Origin: CAZLAJ01 sp964644605
GTDB taxonomy: Bacteria; Patescibacteriota; Microgenomatia; UBA1406; GWC2-37-13
DNA: 24,256 nucleotides
Assembly: GCA_964644605.1 (NCBI GenBank)
Contig: CAZXWS010000059.1
Location: 1 to 24,256, forward strand
Reading direction: 5' to 3'
Shown: positions 7,536-13,034 of the stretch, one piece after another
Position numbering within the stretch: the stretch's first letter is position 1
Layout: the number at the start of each line of letters is the position of its first letter
Position numbers and translations under genes: made by a program
Notes under the pieces: generated by a model
The model's input: only the letters and a program-made list of their open reading frames with translations
The model's database searches: none
Told to the model about the DNA's origin: nothing

Positions 7536-8198
7536 ATGGAAAGTGATGAAATCCAATCAGTTGGAGTAGGCTCAGGCTTAAAATCCCATATATTAGAATT
7601 ACATAATCCAAAAAAACTTGATGTTCAGAGTTCGGAATAATCTGTTTTACGTGTAAAAGCTTGTTTACTTTTTAAAGATAGCGAGCGAGAAGTAGGGAGC
7701 TTTGTGGTAAAAACATTCAAAAGTAAGGAATCACGTGATGCACATCTTAATCATTATTTATATCTGAAAAAAAACGGGTTTCCTATTCCTGCTATATGTC
7801 GACCGATTAATGAGTTACAACTTTTAGTAAACGATTTAAGTTTGGAGGGAGAAAATATTGTTTTTTCACTCAATAGTCAAATGGGTGAATATCGTGATGT
7901 TATTCTAAAAGATAAAGAATCGATTAAACAACAGCTTCGTACTATTGCTGAGAAAGCTGATAGTGAAGGTATTCGGTTAAGCTCGGATGCATTTTTCCTT
8001 GTGATCGATCAACAAGGTAACGGAAATATATTAATCGGGGATTTTGGGGGAATCTTTATTTCTGCTGAGGAGAAACAGACCGATACTGGATATAAGGATA
8101 CTAAAGAGGCTTCAGTGGGATTTTGGAATATTATAAATAGTAATTTTACTGAAGGAGCTCGTTTTACTCCTTATGATCCTTTATATAGAGAAGAATAG
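7536..8198 (+). pseudogene. Protein-kinase-like gene interrupted by an in-frame TAA at 7638
   Basis: An ATG at 7536 opens a frame of 34 codons (begins MESDEIQSVGVGSGLKSHIL) that ends at TAA 7638-7640. The same frame then continues without a stop to 8198. The codons just after the TAA read SVLRVKACLLFKDSEREVGS and run into VVKTFKSKESRD with no start codon before the GTG at 7704. The whole unit would be 220 codons. It resembles a divergent kinase-like fold: a possible Gly-rich turn (GVGSG), a beta-3-like VVK (Lys at 7710), and NILIGDFGG with an exact DFG at 8040-8048. No canonical HRD is seen. The likely readings are a nonsense-mutated pseudogene or a base-call error. It follows the reductase gene by 11 nt. 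Confidence 0.6.
7704..8198 (+). CDS. Kinase-like hypothetical protein, 3' fragment with possible GTG start
   Basis: This is the longest uninterrupted part of the broken gene described at 7536-8198. If translated from GTG 7704 the product is 164 aa, beginning at the beta-3-like strand VVKTF and containing GNGNILIGDFGGIF, like the magnesium-binding DFG loop of protein kinases. It would lack the strands that form the nucleotide-binding glycine loop in kinases, and no ribosome-binding site precedes the GTG. Translation as an independent protein is therefore doubtful. I cannot assign a substrate or a precise family. Confidence 0.45.
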   Translation: MVKTFKSKESRDAHLNHYLYLKKNGFPIPAICRPINELQLLVNDLSLEGENIVFSLNSQMGEYRDVILKDKESIKQQLRTIAEKADSEGIRLSSDAFFLVIDQQGNGNILIGDFGGIFISAEEKQTDTGYKDTKEASVGFWNIINSNFTEGARFTPYDPLYREE

Positions 8199-8231
8199 TC
8201 TACAACTCCCGAGGTTGTTATTAGTGTTGTG

Positions 8232-8320
8232 CGGAGAGGGAGGGATTTGAACCCTCGATCCCGCGTAAGCGGGATGCAGGTTTTCGAGACCTGTGCATTC
8301 AACCACTCTGCCACCTCTCC
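8232..8320 (-). tRNA. tRNA-Ser (anticodon CGA)
   Basis: On the minus strand the 89-nt gene starts GGAGAGGTGGCAGAGTGG and closes its acceptor stem with CCTCTCC plus discriminator G. The anticodon arm is CAGGT / loop CTCGAAA / ACCTG, giving anticodon CGA, which reads UCG. The long variable arm (ATCCCGC / TTAC / GCGGGAT) is the class II hallmark of tRNA-Ser. The T arm is GAGGG-TTCAAAT-CCCTC. The 3' CCA is not encoded. An extended -10-like TGGTAAAAT (TAAAAT at 8331-8336, minus strand) lies about 10 nt upstream. Confidence 0.96.
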
Positions 8321-8361
8321 AATAGCTTCAATTTTACCAGATCCAGACAGTTTGAGAGCGT

Positions 8362-8367
8362 TATAAT
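8362..8367 (+). promoter_or_regulatory. -10 box TATAAT of the mutY-like gene (leaderless start)
   Basis: A consensus TATAAT ends five nt before the ATG at 8373, placing transcription start at or within the initiation codon. There is no matching TTGACA at 17 nt. The same short spacer carries the tRNA-Ser promoter on the other strand, so this is a divergent promoter region. Confidence 0.45.
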
Positions 8368-8372
8368 ATTGC

Positions 8373-9197
8373 ATGGCAAACAAGGGCATGAAAGAGTTTA
8401 AGAAAGTGGTATGGGATTACTATAGAAAAAATAGACGGAGTATGCTGTGGCGTGAGGTGATTACACCGTATGGAATTTTCGTATCGGAAATTATGCTGCA
8501 ACAGACACAGGTATCACGTATTGTGGGGAAGTATACGGAATTTATAAAAGAGTTGCCGACATTTGATGCACTTGCTGATGCATCATTATCGCAGCTACTC
8601 AGTTTATGGCAGGGGATAGGGTATAACAGGCGAGCTCTGTACATGCAGCGGTCCGCACAGCTGATTGTGCGTGATTATAATGGTTTGTTACCACAGGATC
8701 CAAATATTTTAGTCACGTTTCCTGGGATTGGTAAAGCAACAGCAGCTTCTATAGTGGTATATGCATATAATAGAGCTGTACCGTTTATAGAAACGAATGT
8801 ACGCCGTGTATTTATTCATCATTTTTTTGGCGATAAAATAAATGTAGATGATAAAGAATTATGGCCGTTTGTGGAAGAAGCAATGCAGGGTGAGGATCCA
8901 CGGGAATGGTATTATGCCTTGATGGATTACGGCACTATGCTCGCCAAAACAATTCCTAATCCTAATAAAAAAAGTAAACATTATGTAGTTCAGTCCAAGT
9001 TTGAAGGTTCCCGACGACAGCTACGAGGGAAAATATTAAATTATTTATTAGCAGCAGTAAATGATGAACGTCCTGTAAATGCAGAAAATATCGTTAATAC
9101 AGTGAAGAGTGAACCGGACACAGTTTATTCCGTGCTTGATGAATTGAAGGAAGAAGGATTTGTGATGGAAAAGGGAGGAGAGTATCGTATAAAATAA
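8373..9197 (+). CDS. MutY-like HhH-GPD DNA glycosylase without Fe-S cluster
   Basis: The 274-aa protein matches the catalytic domain of A/G-specific adenine glycosylase. LWREVITPYGIFVSEIMLQQ corresponds to the MutY PWR-PY-IW-SE-MLQQTQV region with catalytic Glu in SEIMLQQTQ, and LWQGIGYNRRAL and the helix-hairpin-helix TFPGIGKATAASI follow. The position of the Nth lysine is Ala, as expected for a monofunctional glycosylase. Two differences stand out. The usual Asp of DGNVKRV is Glu in FIETNVRRVF. The C-x6-C-x2-C-x5-C cluster is absent: after MDYGTMLAKT the segment is Lys-rich with no cysteine. The last ~60 residues look like a small winged-helix domain (YSVLDELKEEGFVMEKGGEY) rather than the NUDIX-like domain of classical MutY. 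Substrate preference is therefore uncertain. It belongs to base-excision repair and is followed by an Nth-like gene. Confidence 0.8.
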   Translation: MANKGMKEFKKVVWDYYRKNRRSMLWREVITPYGIFVSEIMLQQTQVSRIVGKYTEFIKELPTFDALADASLSQLLSLWQGIGYNRRALYMQRSAQLIVRDYNGLLPQDPNILVTFPGIGKATAASIVVYAYNRAVPFIETNVRRVFIHHFFGDKINVDDKELWPFVEEAMQGEDPREWYYALMDYGTMLAKTIPNPNKKSKHYVVQSKFEGSRRQLRGKILNYLLAAVNDERPVNAENIVNTVKSEPDTVYSVLDELKEEGFVMEKGGEYRIK

Positions 9198-9202
9198 GCA
9201 TT

Positions 9203-9329
9203 TCGTCATTCTGGTAAGCGAAAAAGTAGTTTTCGCGCATCCAGAATCTAATATTATAATTTTGAAATATGTGCATTTCGTCTGATTCTGGACAAGCCCT
9301 CCAATTCGGAGGGCAAGCCAGAATGACGA
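9203..9329. repeat. Twin hairpin repeat element upstream of nth
   Basis: The outer 12-bp inverted repeat (9203-9214 with 9318-9329) encloses two 40-nt hairpins, 9208-9247 and 9285-9324. Each is closed by ATTCTGG / CCAGAAT. Each contains an inner 19-nt hairpin of identical geometry (7-bp stem, 5-nt loop): GCGAAAA-AGTAG-TTTTCGC at 9218-9236 and GCCCTCC-AATTC-GGAGGGC at 9296-9314. The folds match while the inner stems differ, so structure is conserved over sequence. Confidence 0.8.
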
Positions 9330-9346
9330 GATGTGTATTTATAAAT

Positions 9347-9967
9347 ATGGAAACTCAAGATAAAGCAAATAAAATACTTGCGGAGCTTAAAAAATTATAT
9401 CCGCAACCGAAGGTTGCACTTAATTATTCAAATCCGTGGGAACTGTTGGTTGCAGTAATTCTATCTGCACAGTGTGCTGACACAATGGTCAATATAGTAA
9501 CTGAAAAACTTTTTAAAAAATATCCAACACTTGCTGATTATGTGAATGCGGTACAGGAAGAGTTTGAACAGGATATTAAATCAACGGGATTTTATAAAAA
9601 TAAAGCTAAAAATGTATTAGCTACTGCGAAAATCGTAAAAGAAAAATTTGGTGGGGAAGTGCCGCAAACAATGGAAGAATTATTGACATTGCCGGGTGTT
9701 GCACGAAAAACTGCGAATGTGGTACTTGGTGTAGCGTTTGGAAAAAATGAAGGTATCGCAGTGGATACACATGTGCGGAGACTTTCACAGTTGTATGGTC
9801 TTACAGAACATGATGATCCGGAAAAAATTGAACAGGATTTATTAAAACTTATACCACGTGAGGAGTGGCGTGATTTTACACTGCGCTTTATTGCGTATGG
9901 GCGTGAGTATTGTCCTGCAAAGCAGCATGATCACGCGCAGTGTCCATTGGTTGTGGCATTGGGATAA
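9347..9967 (+). CDS. nth: Endonuclease III-like DNA glycosylase/AP lyase with degenerate Fe-S site
   Basis: The 206-aa protein carries the Nth core: WELLVAVILSAQCADTMVN, the helix-hairpin-helix LPGVARKTANVV with the Schiff-base lysine after Arg, and AVDTHVRRL with the catalytic Asp. Endonuclease III removes oxidised pyrimidines and cleaves abasic sites. The [4Fe-4S] motif is broken: in EYCPAKQHDHAQCPLVVALG the first and third cysteines are present, the second position is His, the fourth is Leu, and the protein ends there. The ATG at 9347 is chosen because the frame upstream (to 9269) only reads through the hairpin repeat, while METQDKANKIL fits a normal Nth start. It forms a tandem repair pair with the MutY-like gene 149 nt upstream. 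Confidence 0.9.
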   Translation: METQDKANKILAELKKLYPQPKVALNYSNPWELLVAVILSAQCADTMVNIVTEKLFKKYPTLADYVNAVQEEFEQDIKSTGFYKNKAKNVLATAKIVKEKFGGEVPQTMEELLTLPGVARKTANVVLGVAFGKNEGIAVDTHVRRLSQLYGLTEHDDPEKIEQDLLKLIPREEWRDFTLRFIAYGREYCPAKQHDHAQCPLVVALG

Positions 9968-9983
9968 ATATCAAGATTTATGA

Positions 9984-10011
9984 GTAGGGACAGGTCGCGA
10001 CCTGTCCCTAC
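9984..10011. repeat. Perfect 28-bp palindrome, GTAGGG...CCCTAC family, copy 3
   Basis: GTAGGGACAGGTCG is followed by its exact reverse complement. It differs from the copy at 4445-4472 by one base per arm, and the two changes compensate so that the dyad stays perfect. It lies between the convergent nth and dinB genes, with no T-run after it on either strand. Confidence 0.9.
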
Positions 10012-10063
10012 AACAAATTATATATGGAAAAATTTGCGACAATCCGGTATTTTTAAATTTCTA

Positions 10064-11332
10064 TTACGTAATATACGCTACGTCTTGTTTTTCTAATTCA
10101 CGTATTCTGCCGAAAGCAATACTGTCTTGTATTTCATCCTTTACTTCCATCATAGTGGCAGGGGTGATTACATACTCGCCAAACTTGTCATTAATTTTAT
10201 CCATGGCATCGGTGACACGCCGCATCTTTTCGGAATCGCTTCCTCCAAACAGATTCATTTGTGAAGCAGTATCGTCACTCACTAAATCAAAACAGGAAAC
10301 GGCTAATTTTTTGATTACTTCTTTTTTTGGTTGCTGATTCAGTACATACTGTGCTTTTCTGTACAGCTCTACAGTGGTGTAAAGCTTAGCATTAAATTTT
10401 TTCCCTTTATGCCAGTGCGTATAGTCTTTGTAGAGTACAGCCACGTGCACTCCTTGCGCACATTGGCCTGTTTTGCGTAGGCGTCTGCCCATTTTTTCGC
10501 ATAATTTCATCAGTAAACGGGAAATTTCAGCAGGATCAGCTGTTGGTTTATAGAGTGCATACTGTTGACCGATACTTTTTTGACCATACTCTACGTCATC
10601 AATCTCCCACCCTCGTAATCGTAAATACCAGTAGTATCCCACAATACTTTGAAACACTTTTTTTTCCAGTACTTCCCGCGGAGCATCTAAAAATTGGAGT
10701 GGGGTAAAGATACCAAATGTATTTAATCGAGCTTCATTATGGGTGGCGATACCATGCAGATCTACTAACACGAGTGAAGCGTACACGTTGCGGAGGTTTT
10801 CATGTGTAATAGTGTCTAATCCATTTGGTTTATGCAAAGACGCACCTAGTTTTGCGAGAAAACGGTTGGGAGCTATACCTACACTGCACGAGATCCATTC
10901 GCCAATTTCTCGGCGCATACGCTGTTTTATTTCCAGCGCTATATCCGTAAGGTCACGTTTTAAGTACCGTTCCTGGGTAAAGTCGATGATCGCTTCATCA
11001 ATTGATTTTGGTGTTACTTTATCAGAATAATCATTAAAAATTTTACGGAATTTAATGTGGACATCACGGTATTTGGGCGGATCTGTTTCTAGGACAATTG
11101 TTTGGTTGCATATAAGTTTTGCTTCCCGCACGGTCATCCCGGTTTTTATACCCAGTTTTTTTGCTTCTATGGAAGGGGAGAGGATACAGCCGTTTGGGGT
11201 GGCATGAGCAGCTACGACTACTGGTTTATTTCTTAATAGCGGATTAGCCTGCTGTTCAACTGTGGCAAAACAGGAGTTGAGATCAATATGCATGATCAGC
11301 GGCGGATTTTGGTTAAGCGGCAGATGAGTCAT
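10064..11332 (-). CDS. dinB: Y-family translesion DNA polymerase (DinB/Pol IV-like)
   Basis: The 422-aa protein is a Y-family polymerase. The N-terminal palm motif MHIDLNSCFATVEQQANPLL carries the first catalytic Asp and an aromatic at the steric-gate position. PKSIDEAIIDFT holds the paired acidic Asp-Glu of the SIDEA motif. The middle has typical palm/thumb sequence (SCSVGIAPNRFLAKLGA, KPNGLDTI). Near the C-terminus SQMNLFGG looks like a Q-x-x-LF sliding-clamp-binding motif. It copies past damaged bases with low fidelity. The first ATG overlaps the 3' end of the upstream 86-aa gene by 20 nt; a second ATG (residue 14, at 11293) is an equally reasonable start. The gene is third in a lexA operon, implying damage induction. 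Confidence 0.9.
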   Translation of the reverse strand: MTHLPLNQNPPLIMHIDLNSCFATVEQQANPLLRNKPVVVAAHATPNGCILSPSIEAKKLGIKTGMTVREAKLICNQTIVLETDPPKYRDVHIKFRKIFNDYSDKVTPKSIDEAIIDFTQERYLKRDLTDIALEIKQRMRREIGEWISCSVGIAPNRFLAKLGASLHKPNGLDTITHENLRNVYASLVLVDLHGIATHNEARLNTFGIFTPLQFLDAPREVLEKKVFQSIVGYYWYLRLRGWEIDDVEYGQKSIGQQYALYKPTADPAEISRLLMKLCEKMGRRLRKTGQCAQGVHVAVLYKDYTHWHKGKKFNAKLYTTVELYRKAQYVLNQQPKKEVIKKLAVSCFDLVSDDTASQMNLFGGSDSEKMRRVTDAMDKINDKFGEYVITPATMMEVKDEIQDSIAFGRIRELEKQDVAYIT

Positions 11333-11573
11333 ATACTTCTTCCAAGACCCAATGTAAATTATCAGTATTGAGTTGCAATTTAAAGGCCACTGAGTCAGTG
11401 CAGACAGAAAATATGTGCATAAGCGTATTTCCTACTTTAATCTTATGATGATAACCCAGCTTGGTAATAAGATATTCCCGTCCCCGCCATTTGATTTTTT
11501 TTGGCATAACCGACTTTTTCAGCTGATCGAATACCATCAACACACTGACTGGTTCATTCACCGCAGTATTCAT
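11313..11573 (-). CDS. Conserved-looking 86-aa protein in the lexA-dinB operon, unknown function
   Basis: The 86-aa protein is soluble and rich in beta-type sequence: SVLMVFDQLKKSVMPKKIKW, then WRGREYLITKLGYHHKIK, HIFSVCTDSVAFKLQLNT and LHWVLEEVYD. It has no membrane segment. The ATG comes one nt after the lexA stop (TAA, one base, ATG) and its 3' end overlaps dinB, so the three genes are tightly coupled. It resembles short domains found beside or fused to Y-family polymerases in other bacteria (I think of the DUF6504 type, but cannot confirm). The position suggests an accessory role in translesion synthesis or damage response, which is inference. Confidence 0.75.
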   Translation of the reverse strand: MNTAVNEPVSVLMVFDQLKKSVMPKKIKWRGREYLITKLGYHHKIKVGNTLMHIFSVCTDSVAFKLQLNTDNLHWVLEEVYDSSAA

Positions 11574-11574
11574 G

Positions 11575-12144
11575 TTAATAATATTCCCGTATTACTTTTA
11601 CCACAACTCCGCCGCTTACCAAACTTTCTTTCGGGAAAATTGGTTGGTAATTGGGGTTGGCTGCTTCTAAATACACTCGTCCATTATCATTTTTGTAGTA
11701 TTTTAATGTCCATTCATTATCTACTAATGCTGCTATAACATCACCGCTTTTTGGTTCTTTCTTTTTATCTAAGATCACTAAATCGCCGGAGCGAATACCT
11801 TCATTAATCATGCTGTCTCCGGAAACACGTAGCAAGTATGAATACCCAGGATTGCCTATGAGGTAATCGTCTAGTGATACGGATTGGGATTCATATTCGG
11901 GATCGGTAGTGGGGGAGCCGGCTTTAATAACGCCGAGTAATGGAAGGCTAAAGAATTGATCACCAGGTGCTAATTTTCTATCAGCCATTTGGATTATCCC
12001 CTCTTTTACCCATTTATGTACAACATATGCCACAGCGTGGGGTGAGGCATAGCCGAATAGCCTTTTCATTTCACTGTAGGTAGGGAGTCGTTTATTTCGG
12101 AAGTAAAACTTTTTTACTTTCGTGAGGTTGTCGTTTTCGATCAT
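11575..12144 (-). CDS. lexA: LexA-type SOS repressor (S24 peptidase)
   Basis: From ATG 12144 the protein has 189 aa. The N-terminal ~65 residues form a winged helix-turn-helix (RLPTYSEMKRLFGYASPHAV, then VVHKWVKEGII). The self-cleavage site is Ala-Gly in LGVIKAGSPTTD. The catalytic serine is in RVSGDSMINEGIRSGDLVIL, and the catalytic lysine in EWTLKYYKN. These are the elements of a RecA-stimulated autoproteolytic repressor. The frame continues to an earlier ATG at 12195, but a promoter (TTGACA-18-TACAAT) falls at 12174-12203, so the shorter start is preferred. It heads an operon with the 86-aa gene and dinB and presumably represses them and itself. Confidence 0.9.
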   Translation of the reverse strand: MIENDNLTKVKKFYFRNKRLPTYSEMKRLFGYASPHAVAYVVHKWVKEGIIQMADRKLAPGDQFFSLPLLGVIKAGSPTTDPEYESQSVSLDDYLIGNPGYSYLLRVSGDSMINEGIRSGDLVILDKKKEPKSGDVIAALVDNEWTLKYYKNDNGRVYLEAANPNYQPIFPKESLVSGGVVVKVIREYY

Positions 12145-12151
12145 AGGTTTG

Positions 12152-12159
12152 TTGTACAA
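12152..12159 (-). promoter_or_regulatory. Candidate LexA operator TTGTACAA
   Basis: A perfect 8-bp palindrome lies just downstream of the predicted lexA transcription start and 8 nt before the ATG, a position where a bound repressor would block transcription. The LexA operator of this lineage is not known to me, so the assignment is speculative. The spacer dyad AACGTT is a competing candidate. Confidence 0.3.
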
Positions 12160-12173
12160 ATGTATAATAATTA

Positions 12174-12203
12174 ATTGTAGTAAACGTTCGTTCACTTTGT
12201 CAA
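12174..12203 (-). promoter_or_regulatory. Predicted promoter of the lexA operon
   Basis: On the minus strand TTGACA (12198-12203) and TACAAT (12174-12179) are 18 nt apart. The spacer contains GAACGAACGTTT, with the AACGTT palindrome at its end. The predicted start near 12167 gives about 23 nt of leader to ATG 12144. Confidence 0.6.
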
Positions 12204-12217
12204 GGTCTAAATGAAAG

Positions 12218-12354
12218 GTTAATGTTAAATTGTAGTTGGAGTCAATACGAAAATTTAAAACTTATAGGAACACCACCCTGATATGAGCAAATCATTCAGG
12301 GTCCCCCTTAATCGTTTTAAATTTTGTATTCTCCTCCAAAGATTCAACATTAAC
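12218..12354. repeat. 137-nt imperfect inverted repeat (long hairpin) between phosphoesterase and lexA genes
   Basis: Two ~60-nt arms (12218-12282 and 12294-12354) are largely complementary around an 11-nt loop. Matching blocks include GTTAATGTT / AACATTAAC at the base, TTGGAG / CTCCAA, AATAC / GTATT, AAAATTTAAAAC / GTTTTAAATTTT and ACCCTGA / TCAGGGT at the tip, with small mismatches between them. It begins 9 nt after the phosphoesterase stop and ends about 15 nt upstream of the lexA -35. It could be a terminator-like RNA hairpin or a mobile inverted repeat. Confidence 0.75.
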
Positions 12355-12362
12355 GTTGAAAA

Positions 12363-13022
12363 TCAGTCATAGCGGTGTTCGTGGGGTGTGAGGGCATTGT
12401 TTTCCAAAATGAGGTACTGTGCCAGGCCGTAGTTAATAAAACCAGAATTTACAAATCTATTCTTTTCATCGAATTCGGCTAAATGGGTATGTCCGCAGAC
12501 ATAAATTTCATTATCTTTAAGTTCGGGAGCGACTTTTTGTTTAATTGTGTTATTAAAACGTTGCAAAAGTAAGCGTATAAAGGCTTTGTTGGTGTATGAG
12601 ACAACAAAATTTTGAATAACATCAGTAATCTGAGTAGATTGTTTCAATTTTGGGTCGAACGGGTTCATGCCTTCATCACCAAACGAACAGAAGCGGTTGC
12701 CGTGTTCAAAAATATATGTTTTTTCACCAGCTTTGAGCTCAAACCTTTGGAGTTGTTGATCAGAAAATAATTTTACTTGATCATTAGAGAGTATTTTTTT
12801 ATCGTGATTTCCGTAAATGTAGATGGTTTTTTTCTTTTTGAGAAGTGGAAATAGAGTACACCATGGAGAAGCCAGAAAGTCGCGGAATGGATGAACATAT
12901 CCTTCCCAAAAATCGCCATTAATAATCACTTGATCAGCCTCACTTATCAGTGAGGACATCAAGTTATACTTTTTTTCTTTAAACCCATTCAAATGAGAAT
13001 CAGAAAAAATAAGTGTCCGCAT
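12363..13022 (-). CDS. Calcineurin-like metallophosphoesterase
   Basis: The 219-aa protein has the full metallophosphoesterase metal-ligand set in order: IFSDSH (D8, H10), INGDFWEG (D37), IYGNHDKK, FEHGNR and YVCGHTHLAEF. The two metal ions activate water to cleave phosphomonoesters or diesters. The layout is close to UDP-2,3-diacylglucosamine hydrolase and related small phosphoesterases. CPR bacteria generally lack lipid A, so that substrate is unlikely and the real one is unknown. The ATG lies 12 nt after the fusA stop, so the gene probably rides on the polymerase/ribosomal transcript. A long hairpin (12218-12354) begins right after its stop codon. Confidence 0.85.
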   Translation of the reverse strand: MRTLIFSDSHLNGFKEKKYNLMSSLISEADQVIINGDFWEGYVHPFRDFLASPWCTLFPLLKKKKTIYIYGNHDKKILSNDQVKLFSDQQLQRFELKAGEKTYIFEHGNRFCSFGDEGMNPFDPKLKQSTQITDVIQNFVVSYTNKAFIRLLLQRFNNTIKQKVAPELKDNEIYVCGHTHLAEFDEKNRFVNSGFINYGLAQYLILENNALTPHEHRYD

Positions 13023-13034
13023 GAAAATTTTTGA

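Noticed and set aside
9269..9346. 26-residue N-terminal extension of the Nth-like protein
   Set aside because: It translates the hairpin repeat; the ATG at 9347 gives a normal Nth start.
4445..10011. GTAGGG palindromes as intrinsic terminators
   Set aside because: None is followed by a T-run on either strand, and the 6251 copy lies between divergent genes.
12145..12195. Longer LexA start at 12195
   Set aside because: A good TTGACA-18-TACAAT promoter covers 12174-12203, so transcripts would begin after that ATG.
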